Position numbers and translations under genes: made by a program
Assembly (NCBI GenBank): GCA_033239005.1
Contig: BSQZ01000009.1
Coordinates: 4,975,252-5,039,251, forward strand
Source: Lamellibrachia satsuma
Taxonomy: Eukaryota; Annelida; Polychaeta; Sabellida; Siboglinidae
Direction of reading: 5' to 3'
Length of the DNA: 64,000 bases
Shown: in pieces, positions 1-10,169 of the stretch
Numbering within the stretch: the stretch's first letter is position 1
Layout of the letters: every line of letters starts with the position of its first letter
Notes under the pieces: generated by a model
Database searches by the model: none
What the model saw: only the letters and a program-made list of their open reading frames with translations
What the model was told of the DNA's origin: nothing

Positions 1-86
1 ACGCCTTAAACTTCGCTGTGGATCCTTCGTCTGTGAACTGTCTTCGTGGTTTCACGATAAATGACGGCTTTGACTCGCGCAGTTTT
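1..86 (-). CDS. Third exon (partial) of an I-set immunoglobulin-domain protein
   Basis: A minus-strand exon begins at 86 after a good acceptor (pyrimidine tract ending ctctcag, AG at 87-88) and is open to the window edge. Read in the phase set by the two upstream exons it gives KLRESK, then PSFIVKPRRQ, then DEGSTAKFKA. A P-x-F-x-x-x-P start followed by an EGSTAxFxA strand is typical of I-set immunoglobulin domains of titin, twitchin, kettin and myosin light chain kinase; as in the first Ig domain of titin, the B-strand cysteine position appears to be alanine. Such proteins are sarcomeric or actin-associated scaffolds. The other frames contain stops. The exact family member cannot be told from about 28 codons. 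Seen: splice site, phase and motif. Inferred: muscle-type function. Confidence 0.68.
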
Positions 87-2231
87 CTGAGAGGACATAA
101 GGATGCTTTTATTACATACAGTGCCTAGATTACTGAGGCAAAATTCGATGTCAATTTGATCACTCAAACATTGACGGTCTTTGATTTTAATAAAACTTGG
201 TACGCTGGAGGGCTCGAAAAATAGATTCTGAGCAAATATTTTACAATTTAAACATGTATGCCAAATGGGTTTTGATGTGTAGGTCAGTGACCTTTAACTT
301 GACCCAACCATTTTCAAAATAACAACTTCTGTCATAATTAAGTTGGAAGTATATTTAAATATTTTTCAAGCTCTTGAATAAATGAACACATTTGAATAAA
401 AGTGGAACACTTAAAAACTCGTGCTCAAAACTTATTTCTTCAACCCTTTCACATTTCCCAAATTTTATTAAAATCAGAGACAGTTTTTATGGCAAAATTG
501 CCCGAATGTTACCTTGATGTGCATTTCTAATGGGGAATATTCTACCCATTTGTGACACAGCTGTTGTCTAGCAACTACAAACAAAGCTAGGAGAAAGGTA
601 GTATGATTGTTTTTTGTTCAGCAGAGATCCTTCAATTATTTTGTTCTATAACAAAATGTTTATTTAATCAAATACGCTGCTACCACTGCGACCATGCCCA
701 CTGAACACTGAAAGAAGGTATGGGCCATTAAAAATGACTATACAATAAAACTACTTTCTGTTTTTTTTGACCGAAACAATTCGTAACTTGAGTACAAGAT
801 TATTTTTCATTAATGGTATTTATAAGCAACTCAACATGCAAAAGCGACAGCATTTCAAGCTTGTCAATAAACTGAAATTTTTACTACTTCTGTTGGTATT
901 GGAATACAACAGGGTGCCAAATTCCCAATAAACATGCCAAAGGAATATCGTCACTACCAGGAAAAATGTTAATGGGAAGTTAATTCGCCACATCTCGCAA
1001 TATGGTACCCTGACTACGGTGACTAAGTGATGTTTGCTCCAGTGGCTACCCCAGCAGATATTTCAATGAGTTGCCTCTGAAAATCTAAGCCAGGTTATGT
1101 GAAGCATTCCTAATTTTATGTGGCTCTTAAAAAGATTGTTGTACAAGTATACAACAGTTGGTATTAAATTACAGAGAGCATGTTGGAATGTCTGCTTTCA
1201 AAGCTATAGTATGTTTTTTAGATTGTGGCAATTTGTCGGTACTGAAGCTAACAAAAGTGTCACTGTATCGTTTCTTATAAAAACTGTATTTATTCCTGTT
1301 ACAAAAGGTCCCATTCATGACTAAAGTATTTTGTTTCTTATTTGATAGAAACATTGCATTCCAGGCATATATAAAGCCAAAATAAGAACAAAGTGTTCTT
1401 CATTTATGCATATTGTATTGCTTAGTTTATCAACCAATGTGTATAGATCTAATGTATGCCTACTGTGGTGCTTAAACATTTTAACGTTTTAACACCTCTT
1501 CTCTATCCTAACTCCAAAAAGACCCTCATTATGAAGGATACTTAACAACATAATTAGGATACTTAACATTTTATATGGTGGTAAATAATTTAAATAATTA
1601 AATTGTTACACATTTACTGAACACATCATTTAAGTTATAAAAGCATTTCAAAAGATTTTATGTTAAAGATACAAATTTTAATAATTTGTTATTGTGAAAT
1701 CATGTTCTATGTACATGTTTAAGCATGTTAGAACTTGGTCAAACTGTTCTTTATATCCACAGGTACAGAACACAGTGCAGGTCAGAATGGGGATTTCAAA
1801 GTTGTTTATTTTAAACAAATGTTCCTTACACCAGGATACCCTATAACGAGAAGCCACTGAAGTATACACTACCTGGGGTTTTAACATCTTGACCATCGAA
1901 ATGTGTTTTAATGAAACACAATTTTTTATTATAATTTCACCATTATCAGCTTATGAATATGAATCTTGTGGTTCAGCCAGCAATGTAAACATGATATTCA
2001 AGTTGAAGCATTCAAATTAAACAAATAACGGTAAAATAATTTAATTTAAAAATCGTGATTCACTAAAACACATTTGGATGGTCAGGATATTTTAATAGAT
2101 ATAATTTATACTATATTACATGATTTTATGATTAAAACAATCAAACTCTTTTAAAATTAAAAAATCCAAAATTTTAAAGTTTTTATACATCAATGAAAGC
2201 CAGACTCCGATATAAAAGTGTTAATACTCAC
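87..2231 (-). other. Intron between microexon and Ig exon
   Basis: AT-rich non-coding stretch bounded by the minus-strand donor GTGAGT at 2226-2231 and the acceptor at 87-88. It contains one copy of the foldback MITE described separately (about 1670-2150). I see no other exon or repeat in it; the short reading frames near 1.1-1.9 kb have no recognisable motif. Confidence 0.55.
1670..2150. mobile_element. Foldback MITE, family A, copy 1
   Basis: Shares the family A core (catgatattc-like block after ttcagc, at about 1972-2005) and both arms with copies near 12.3, 39.4, 55.6 and 61.5 kb. The left arm is recognisable from about 1670 but is interrupted by about 120-150 bp before the block at 1886. 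The right arm (tttatactatattacatgat, 2105-2124) is the inverted complement of the left arm. No coding capacity. It lies in an intron of the Ig gene. Confidence 0.6.
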
Positions 2232-2247
2232 TTCCTTCGTCCTAGAC
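2232..2247 (-). CDS. 16-nt microexon of the Ig-domain gene
   Basis: On the minus strand a long pyrimidine tract ending tttctgctttcag is followed by 16 nt (gtctaggacgaaggaa) and the donor GTGAGTATT. The preceding exon supplies 7 coding nt (ATG GAA G), so the microexon is read GT CTA GGA CGA AGG AA, encoding L-G-R-R between two split codons. This is free of stops, whereas phase 0 would hit TAG at once. Seven plus 16 leaves two nt, completed by the first A of the exon at 86 to a lysine codon. The joined start reads M-E-G-L-G-R-R-K. The phase agreement across three exons is the main support. Microexons are known in muscle and neuronal genes; an RNA read would settle it. Confidence 0.62.
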
Positions 2248-5126
2248 CTGAAAGCAGAAAGAGGAAACGACAGTGAGAAATATGCAAATGGGGTAAGTTG
2301 ATCTTGTGGGGCAGCTAGCCTACTTGACAGATGGTTGTGGCCGGGTGACCACCACTTGGAAAATGGTATAATTCATCATAACATCAAGGGGGTGGTTAAA
2401 TGCCCCGATCACACGTGCAAAGGGTAGCCAGCATTATTAGCATGTCAACACTGAAATGTATATGTGCACATCGGCAGCTTCTGTGTCTACAATGACTAAG
2501 GTGAGAAGTGTGTCTATCCATCAAACGTAACCTGCCATTTACTTTCCTGTTCTGACTGCCGACATTACACATAAACCCCACACAAGATCATTTACCCTAC
2601 CTCTGGGCAGTTGATTCATACCCTCTTTCATCAACTGTGTAAAGCCTATCCACCAAGATGACACACCCAATAAGCTAAGAATCATATCATACTCTCTTTT
2701 TTCTTCATAAATATTATGTACACTTAGAATCATACTGGTTTTTCTTTATCCATATTTATTATAAAAATTAATTCCATATTACTGCTAATGTTGGTTTAGA
2801 TGTAGTACATCTAGTTCGTAAACAATGTTAAAAATGCAGCCTGTAAATTACTTTATCCATTTCTAATACGATAGATACAACCACAAAACACAACGACTGC
2901 CAAACTACTCCAGTTCAAGTTATTTTTATCTGCAGATTAGCATTCTCATTAACACCACAGCGAAACGCTAAACCATTCTTTCAGTGTATTTCAAGTGGCT
3001 GCATTACACATAATTGGCACTCGCAAAATGATATGTATGCACATATAACCACATATTCTGGAGAGGTGAGTACAACATGCAGGGTGGACTAGTGCATTGT
3101 ATGGAACTAGACAACAGTTCACATGGATGATCTCATCTATTATCAATGCATATTTTCTCCCTGAAATACCATCTATCTAAGTTGAGATATTTTGTTTTTA
3201 CATAATTATTATCTTAATAAGTTTGTCAGACCTGATCCTATGCTACCAAATATCCTGATTTAAAAAATGACCAGATTCTGTAAAAAATACTTTAGGTGCT
3301 GTTCGACTTTGAAATTCTGAAGGAAAATATTCCTGTAAACAGCTGTCAAGTGCCATGACTATAGCACTACTTTCCACATGATCTTCTAAGTTCTAGGTCT
3401 CAGCACTGGCTGATAAACTTATGTCAGTCCTGGATGGATAGCTTTACTTTAGGTCAGTAAAACAGGGAGCTGTTTGTGTGAGATATGGTCAACCTAAACG
3501 TTCACAATACGGTTCCCTAACAACCTTGGCGTAGTTTCATACTAATTCTGTAGGTTCACACATTAAAAATATGCATACATTTTTACACAGTTACTCTAGC
3601 TAAATATCTGACACACGCACCATTTTAACACATTCAGGCACCGCTATAGCATTTTTATGGGTGATTATTTCTTCATGACATCAGCCAAGTTTTGCAAAAT
3701 GATCCATGGCCACGCAGTTGTCGTAGTGTAAGCAAATATAAAAATAAGTAATACCATTGTCGTGATTGTGGCATTCAAGTTATTTTTTTTTATTTTACTG
3801 CATGGCCATGACTGAGTGTTAGTTATACTGATTCAACATCAATACTTATTTTGAGACTGACACCTGTTAAAGTTGGTTAATGAATAAAATGTTACACTTA
3901 ATTTAAAGAAAAATAAAGTCTAAACTAAAAGGCTAAATTTTTAAACGGATACATTCAAATTCCCATCCATCGACCTATGGCTATGCTCAACCCAAGCATC
4001 AGAAACTCAGTGTACAGCATAGCTATGGGTATTGGGCATCCAGTCGTATAATTTGGTCCAGCCGTAGTTCTCAGGCCACCTCCCCCCCCAAAAAAAAACA
4101 CTGGCTATTTACCGAGCAGCTCTGGAAATAACAGCCCATAATTTGTTATTTCCCGAGCAAACCGGAAGCTGATTTAACCAATCAAAACGCAGGATGGAAT
4201 ATTTCCTATTCCCCCACGCGGGTGCATTCATTAGCTCAGCCGATTTTGTCTACGATGGAGTTGGGCAGGAAATTTGCGTGTTGGAATGGGTTTTTTTTAT
4301 TGATTAATGAATTAAAAATGCCCTTTTTGGGCCTATTTGAATCTATATTGGACTTGCATTGTCATTTTTATTTTCAGTGCATGCTCTGAAAATAAGCCTC
4401 TGGCTCTGATCGGCCTGGCTGTGCAGCTATGAGTTTATCTAGTTATTTCTCCACATTATTTCATCTACAAAGCAAATATTTCCTTAAAAATCCAAATATA
4501 AATGTAGCAGATGTAACTGAGCTGCTGCTCTAAAAAATAAGCCTATGACGGCCCTTATTTTCAGAGCAGGCTCTGAAAATAAGCCTCCGATCGGCCCTTA
4601 TTTTCAGAGCATGCTCTGAAAATAGCCTAAGCCAAAAAAAAACATGAAGTGGCAGGGTCGAGCAGTCAGCAAATTTGGCCAAACGTTTATTCCGTTTGTT
4701 TTTTATTAAGGCTAGGTATAAATGCACCTCTGCATTTGTGCCGGTTAGATTACTCAGTATATCGGAAGTACGTATGCATTGGCTTCTCAAAGGCAACTAG
4801 TGTATAGTGACTGTAGCGTATCAGCATCGAAAACCTTACCTAACTGCACGTAAATAAATTGGACACGTGTAGCAGCCAGTGGCGTTTTTCTTTAGGCAAA
4901 AGAATGAATTAACACGCTGTACTAAATACCCGTTAAAACGATTCCGATGCAGCCGGGTTCTGTTACATGCTTTGACGTCATACTTTGGTTTATGTTGGTT
5001 GAGTAAAAACAGTCGCACATAAGCTCAAGAGTCATTCACTGTAACAATTTACTATCAATGTCTGATTTTATGGAATAAGTTGTTGAAGCATTTACATAAA
5101 ATGTCATTACTTAAAAAAAGTCTTAC
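2248..5126 (-). other. Intron of the Ig-domain gene
   Basis: About 2.9 kb of AT-rich sequence between the start-codon exon and the microexon. It holds a cluster of near-palindromic repeats at 4373-4630. Short minus-strand reading frames at 2396-2733 and 4530-5018 show no motif and are probably chance. Nothing else is recognised. Confidence 0.5.
4373..4630. repeat. Tandem palindromes with a tcagagcatgctctga core
   Basis: Three copies of a near-palindrome lie within 260 bp. The last (4599-4624) is a perfect 26-bp palindrome centred on gcatgc. The copy at 4552-4585 has arms ending in ttattttcagagc with one mismatch at the centre; copies 2 and 3 are about 43 bp apart and joined by a gatcggccc spacer. 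The copy at 4373 is degraded. Could extrude as cruciforms or be the wreck of an inverted-repeat element. Confidence 0.7.
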
Positions 5127-5188
5127 CTTCCATTTCACGGCTCGTCTGCTCCCGTGTGTCTCCTAATTAGGCCACATCAGTACGACAC
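5127..5188 (-). CDS. Leader and start-codon exon of the Ig-domain gene
   Basis: A 62-nt minus-strand exon: acceptor ctactttttcag (AG at 5189-5190) and strong donor GGAAG|GTAAGA at 5126. Coding sequence is only the last seven nt, ATG GAA G (5133-5127), with G at -3 and +4. In the main frame a TAA lies upstream in the same exon (5167-5169), so no earlier start in that frame can be used. The exon starts with an acceptor, so at least one more non-coding 5' exon must lie to the right. Its phase fits the microexon at 2232-2247 and the Ig exon at 1-86. Confidence 0.65.
5163..5177 (-). promoter_or_regulatory. Short upstream ORF in the leader of the Ig-domain gene
   Basis: Within the leader exon, 44 nt upstream of the main ATG, the minus strand reads ATG TGG CCT AAT TAG: a complete four-codon upstream ORF in another frame. 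Such short uORFs usually reduce translation of the main frame or delay reinitiation; that effect is inferred here. Confidence 0.45.
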
Positions 5189-8100
5189 CTGAAAAAGTAG
5201 TGCATGCCGTTGTTAAACGTGCACCGCGCATTGCGCGCAACCTTTTAAACTGCGATAAATTCGGACAATAACCCGACGGTGTTACTTGGAAATCGTGACA
5301 GATTCGATAGCGACAACAAACAGTAATCTAGTATAGTTACTGGCTTTGCCAGAATAATGTTTGGACTCGATCGAGATCAAAAACTCGACGAAGCAGACGA
5401 CATGAAAGTGGCGCCTCTGGGCGTACGTGTCCGAGTGTTCCACCCAGCCCACAAGAGCAGCTGCGGTGGGAACAATTAACGAACGTTCACCCGGGCGTCG
5501 ATGCCTTCCGGCTGACCTGGTCGGGTCGGCCGCGAGAAGAGTGCTCACAGCTGAATAATCCACCGGACCTGTTTGCTTTATTTAGAACGCCACCACTTGG
5601 CGGTCTAAACATCCGTGTTATCGACGTACGCTGCTACACATTCGGCTTTTTTTGTGGCCATTAAACTTAAGGGGCGCACAGAAACGTCCCACGAGAAATC
5701 TCCATTGTCATCGTGGATTTATATTATTTATGCGCTTCGTATGTTTTACAGACGTCAGTTCCTGGAAACACATACCAACCTACACAAACAGTGAGTGTAC
5801 TAATTGTGTATGCGACAAATGACATAAACCGGCGTAACAGTGTCTGGGGAGCTTAGCATTGACGCAATCTGACGGGGTCGTCTCACAAACATTTAAGAAA
5901 TTGATTGCACACACCCACGTTTGTTCTCAAAAAATGTTTGAATTCATTTCTTAAGCAACTTTTTTTGTAATGTTGGTATAGTATATAAAATTACTCTATG
6001 TAATTCATAACTTTAAGAAGCCGTTACCAGTGTTGGTAAAAATGTTTGCTTGCAACTGTCATTGGGCCTACAGGAGACGCAATAGTTCGTTATTTTGTTA
6101 ACTTTAAAATGTGACTTCAGTAAGCACGTTTGTGTGTCAGTGAAATTACCCCCCCCCATGCATTACTAAGTAACTAATTTATCACAAATACCCTTACCAA
6201 CGAACCAAATCAACGACATGTGCCCGAATGTGTGTGCGCTTCCAATACCGCAAACATCGGCCGCTTGAATATGCACCGGAAGTTGTGTTTACGCCATATT
6301 ATAATCACATTTAGGAAGCAGTTCCTTTTACTTCGAAGTTTTGCAGCAGTTTACACTGAGGTCGAGGCAAATTACTACGAAGACTAATGCTATGCCTATG
6401 ATGGCCACGGCGAAGACCAAAATGAAAACGAAGTAGAAGACACGGCCTTCATAGGCCCTGAAGAAATAAAAGCAAAAACGGAAATAGTAAGCAAAGAAGA
6501 AAACTAAACAGAGGACGACGATGACGCAGCAATATATGGTAATATAAGATCACAATTATGCTCACGTGGCCTTGAGGCAGAATATATAGGCGGTGATTAT
6601 ACAATTAGCGTTGTCACCTCCAAACAAACAAGCCATGCATTTGAAAATGGCGCACGCCATGTGTTGATTGACTGCCAAGTTCCAACTAATGCCAATTATA
6701 GCCACTGGCGTCTCACCAGTGCTCGGTGTGTACAAACATTACACCCCGTTTAGGTCACTGTTTGCGTTGACACTATCGCACAAACGCGGGACTCGTAACA
6801 AAGGTTTAGCAATGTACGCCTAGCATTACACAACATTATTGACGCCGCGATTCAATTTTCGAATCAGACATTGCACGACTGCTCCATTTTAAGTCAAATA
6901 AACACATGATTCGCGATAAAAGTTTACCAGTGTACGCCTGGCATAATTATAGCGGTTTGTAAACAGGGCAAGTATTCCAACTGTGGTGTCGCTGACGCGT
7001 CGCCACAATATCGCGCGTCGCGTTCACTCGTGATTCGTACTAGGGTACGCTCCGTCCATTTCCTGCGACTTGACTGCGACTCAATTTCGAGCGACGCGCG
7101 TATCGCGTAGACGTGTGAACTCTGCTTCATTCGCTGCTTTATTTGCACATTCCGGCACTGTGTAGCCTGCATGTGTACATTGGATCGTTGCCCGACCGAT
7201 AACTGATGCGAAGCGAGCGTGTTACGCAATCGGCGTGTCGCAATTTGCTCTTGGAATGCGGCCCGCAATTGTCGCGCGTTCCGTTTGAAGGAGACGACGA
7301 TTCTGCCGCTCGTTAAAATTCGGCGGAGTACGAGGGTCGCTCAAAAGCTTGCGACAGCGCCTTGCTGTCTCGCAGTTTGTCGAACAAGATAACCCGGTCG
7401 CTTTTTCCATGGGAAAAGTTGTGCTGGGCGGCGTCTCATCTGCCCGAATTTATGATACAGTATGTGTCCGTTGAGTGAAATGCGAGACACCTCCGGAATT
7501 GGGCACTTTGTCAAAAATCGTCGCATAAATGTCCACCCATGGATTACTGAACGTAATGTGAAATTGTCGTAATCTGACCAATGCTGTTGCACCGAGTCCT
7601 AGATCCGGGCCCTATAATTAGTGCTATGTATATATATAAACACGGATCTTAAGAAAAACACGAGTGTGTAAACTGATGCGTCGTACATACCAACCGAGAT
7701 TGGAAAGATAAACAGTCGTTACGAATGTATATATAATTATTATGCGACCGATGGCTGCATAATGTGTCAACACAATACTCCTATCTAAACGCAGAACAAC
7801 ACGAATTAAAGCACAACAGCGGAGTCGACACGTAATGTAGTAGTGCCCATTAGTGCAGCAGTCACGGCCACTGAACGTCATCTGTTTAATTCTCAGGACA
7901 GCGTGTGATGTCTACGGTCTATTTCCTGAACCAGACGCACCTAAACATGTCAACGTGTTGCCTCTTTGGAACGCCAACTTGCTGACTGTTTTTCAAAGGA
8001 ATCGTGAGTCACTTGTATGTAAAAGGCCTGGTAACACCCAAACGTGACACTGGCGGTATTTCTATGAGTTGTCTAGCCCCTCCTAGCACCTGTACTGGGA

Positions 8101-8313
8101 CCACAATCACCGCATCACTCGGTTGACACCAACCGGGACGCCCAATTGACAGGTCCTGGTTCTGATAGACAACGGGAGAAGACCAGATATTTGCGAATCA
8201 CCAGTCAATGCCTCCTAGGCAAAATGCGTCTCCAGCACATGCTTCCTTGACAACCAATATTGACGACGCACGTGTCCCATTCCGTCGTTACACTGCAAAA
8301 TCTTTTCCCCATC
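5189..8313. other. Non-coding stretch with a GC-richer part at 6.9-7.6 kb
   Basis: No recognisable gene. An imperfect direct repeat of about 30 bp (gtacgcctagcat-like) occurs at about 6801-6830 and 6918-6947. The part from 6960 to 7600 is richer in CG dinucleotides and has overlapping minus-strand reading frames (up to 114 codons) with no motif I recognise. It may be a decayed transposon or an exon or promoter region of the Ig gene. Confidence 0.4.
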
Positions 8314-8321
8314 CCAATCGC

Positions 8322-8474
8322 CAGTGGCGTATTTAGTGGGGGCATTGGGCCGTGGCCCCCTTGGCTTAACTATTAGATTGTTTTCGTATGTACCCCGTTG
8401 AGCAGCCTCGTGGTAACATGGTAAACTAATGGGTGACTAAACTTTCCCCTTGCGAGATACTAGATACACCACTT
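8322..8474. mobile_element. hAT-type MITE, family B, copy 1
   Basis: A 153-bp element bounded by imperfect terminal inverted repeats (cagtggcgtatttagt on the left, inverted aagtggtgtatctagt on the right) and flanked by a perfect 8-bp target duplication, ccaatcgc, at 8314-8321 and 8475-8482. An 8-bp duplication with a CAGTGGCG-type end is the signature of non-autonomous hAT elements. The inner block ctaatgggtgact is shared with copy 2 at 42.2 kb. No coding capacity. Confidence 0.8.
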
Positions 8475-8499
8475 CCAATCGCGACTATTAAAACAAGGG

Positions 8500-8720
8500 A
8501 GACAGCTTGACGGAACTATCCACCAGATGACGACTTACACCTCGGAATTCGCCCGGCATGCCTGCGGTTCGCCCTGGTACCACAACGCCGCCTGGGACAG
8601 CCGTTGGCAGAGTGCACGGCGTGCGGTAGTCTCCTCTTGCCGAAGCAGGTGGTCTGTGTTAACTGACACCGACGAGCGCAGGGTGACATTCCAGGCGGCG
8701 TGTCGGCACTAGCACCTAGC
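8500..8720 (-). other. Sequence downstream of a LINE stop codon, possibly its 3' UTR
   Basis: GC-rich sequence lying 3' of the LINE reading frame that stops at 8721-8723 on the minus strand. Open frames on both strands (61 and 91 codons) have no motif and are probably composition effects. The 3' end and poly(A) or target duplication of the element were not found. Confidence 0.3.
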
Positions 8721-8966
8721 TCAGGCCTCTTCGCTCCCACTGGAGCATAAGGCGCCAACAAATCTTCTCCAGCCAGAACGGTCTTGTGCAAGTCAGCTAA
8801 GTTCGATCCAGCTCTTCACAGCCATCTTCAACCGTTCCTCAACAGTCCTTCTCCAGGTGCCCAGTCGTCTGCTTCTTTTCTCAAGTGGTGTCCAGTTGAG
8901 AGCAGCGTGTGTTAGGCTATTCCTGTCCATGAAGAGAACAAGGCCAATGTATCTCCATCGTCTCTG
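8721..8966 (-). pseudogene. LINE reverse-transcriptase C-terminus, part after the minisatellite
   Basis: The minus strand reads QRRWRYIGLVLFMDRN, then ALNWTPLEKRSRR, then TWRRTVEERLK, then AQDRSGWRRFVGALCSS and a stop at 8721-8723. This order (RRWxxIGHVxRM, ALxWTPxGKRxRGRP, TWRRTVExExK, AxDRxxWRxxVxALCxS) is the conserved C-terminal tail of many animal non-LTR retrotransposon polymerases. There is at least one internal stop (before AQDR). The coding sequence continues upstream at 10050-10165, with the 34-bp array inserted between. Confidence 0.7.
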
Positions 8967-10049
8967 CTTCACCTCATCTACGATGTTGTTGATGTTGGTG
9001 CTTCACCTCATCTACGATTTGTTGATGTTGGTGCTTCACCTCATCTACGATGTTGTTGATGTTGGCGCTTAATTTCATCTACGATGTTGTTGATGTTGGT
9101 GCTGCATTTCATCTACGATGTTGTTGATGTTGGTGATTCACATCATCTACGATGTTGTTGATGTTGGTGCTTCACCTCATCTACGATGTTGTTGATGTTG
9201 GTGCTTCACCTCATCTACGATGTTGTTGATGTTGGTGCTTCACCTCATCTACGATGTTGTTGATGTTGGCGCTTAATTTCATCTACGATGTTGTTGATGT
9301 TGGTGCTGCATTTCATCTACGATGTTGTTGATGTTGGTGATTCACATCATCTACGATGTTGTTGATGTTGGTGCTTCACCTCATCTACGATGTTGTTGAT
9401 GTTGGTGATTCATTTCATCTACGATGTTGTTGATGTTGGTGCTTCACCTCATCTACGATGTTGTTGATGTTGGTGCTTCACCTCATCTAAGATGTTGTTG
9501 ATGTTGGTGCTTCATCTCATCTACGGTGTTGTTGATATTGGTGCTTCATCTCATCTACGATGTTGTTGATGTTGGTGCTTCATTTCATCTACGATGTTGT
9601 TGATGTTGGTGCTTCATTTCATCTACGATGTTGTTGATGTTGGTGCTTCATCTCATCTACGATGTTGTTGATGTTGGTGCTTCACCTCTTCTTCGATGTT
9701 GTTGATGTTGGTGCTTCATCTCATCTACGATGTTGTTGATGTTGGTGCTTCATCTCATCTACGGTGTTGTTGATATTGGTGCTTCATCTCATCTACGATG
9801 TTGTTGATGTTGGTGCTTCATTTCATCTACGGTGTTGTTGATGTTGGTGCTTCATTTCATCTACGATGTTGTTGATGTTGGTGCTTCATTTCATCTACGA
9901 TGTTGTTGATGTTGGTGCTTCATTTCATCTACGATGTTGTTGATGTTGGTGCTTCACCTCTTCTTCGATGTTGTTGATGTTGATGCGTCTTCTTCGATGT
10001 TGTTGATGTTGGTGCTTCACCTCTTCTTCGATGTTGTTGATGTTGATGC
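8967..10049. repeat. 34-bp minisatellite (about 31 copies) inside a LINE coding sequence
   Basis: About 1.08 kb of a 34-bp unit (gatgttgttgatgttggtgc plus cttcacctcatctac, with variants). A few units are short. Most copies carry catctacgatg, whereas copies at the right end and one near 9687 carry cttcttcgatg, which is the version matching the LINE code at the right flank, so the right end looks ancestral. The minus-strand flanks are the two halves of one LINE polymerase tail. The unit is 1 mod 3 and many copies contain stop codons. Confidence 0.9.
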
Positions 10050-10165
10050 GTTCTGCGATTCCTTTGTTTGTTACTCGCTGTTTCCAACGTATTCTCGGGA
10101 TTCTTCCGAGGCACCTTCCCTCAAACCCTTGAGTCTCTTCTTGTTTGTCCTCCATGTTTGTCGGT
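10050..10165 (-). pseudogene. LINE reverse-transcriptase C-terminus, part before the minisatellite
   Basis: The minus strand reads FEGRCLGRIPRIRWKQRVTN, then KGIAERININNIEEEVK. It corresponds to the segment of LINE polymerases that precedes the RRWRxIGHV block (FxxxCLRRIxxIxWxxxxxNxxL). The next expected residues, QRRWRYIG, are found 1.08 kb away at 8966 on the other side of the array. Upstream of about 10165 the similarity is lost, so the element is 5' truncated or too diverged to follow. Confidence 0.65.
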
Positions 10166-10169
10166 GCTG

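Noticed and set aside
6801..6947. Direct repeat of gtacgcctagcat-like sequence as a possible transposon pair
   Set aside because: Imperfect, no terminal inverted repeat or target duplication found.
7222..7592. Minus-strand frames as a possible Harbinger or Myb-like protein
   Set aside because: No block matched a transposase or Myb motif that I could name; the frames overlap in several phases.
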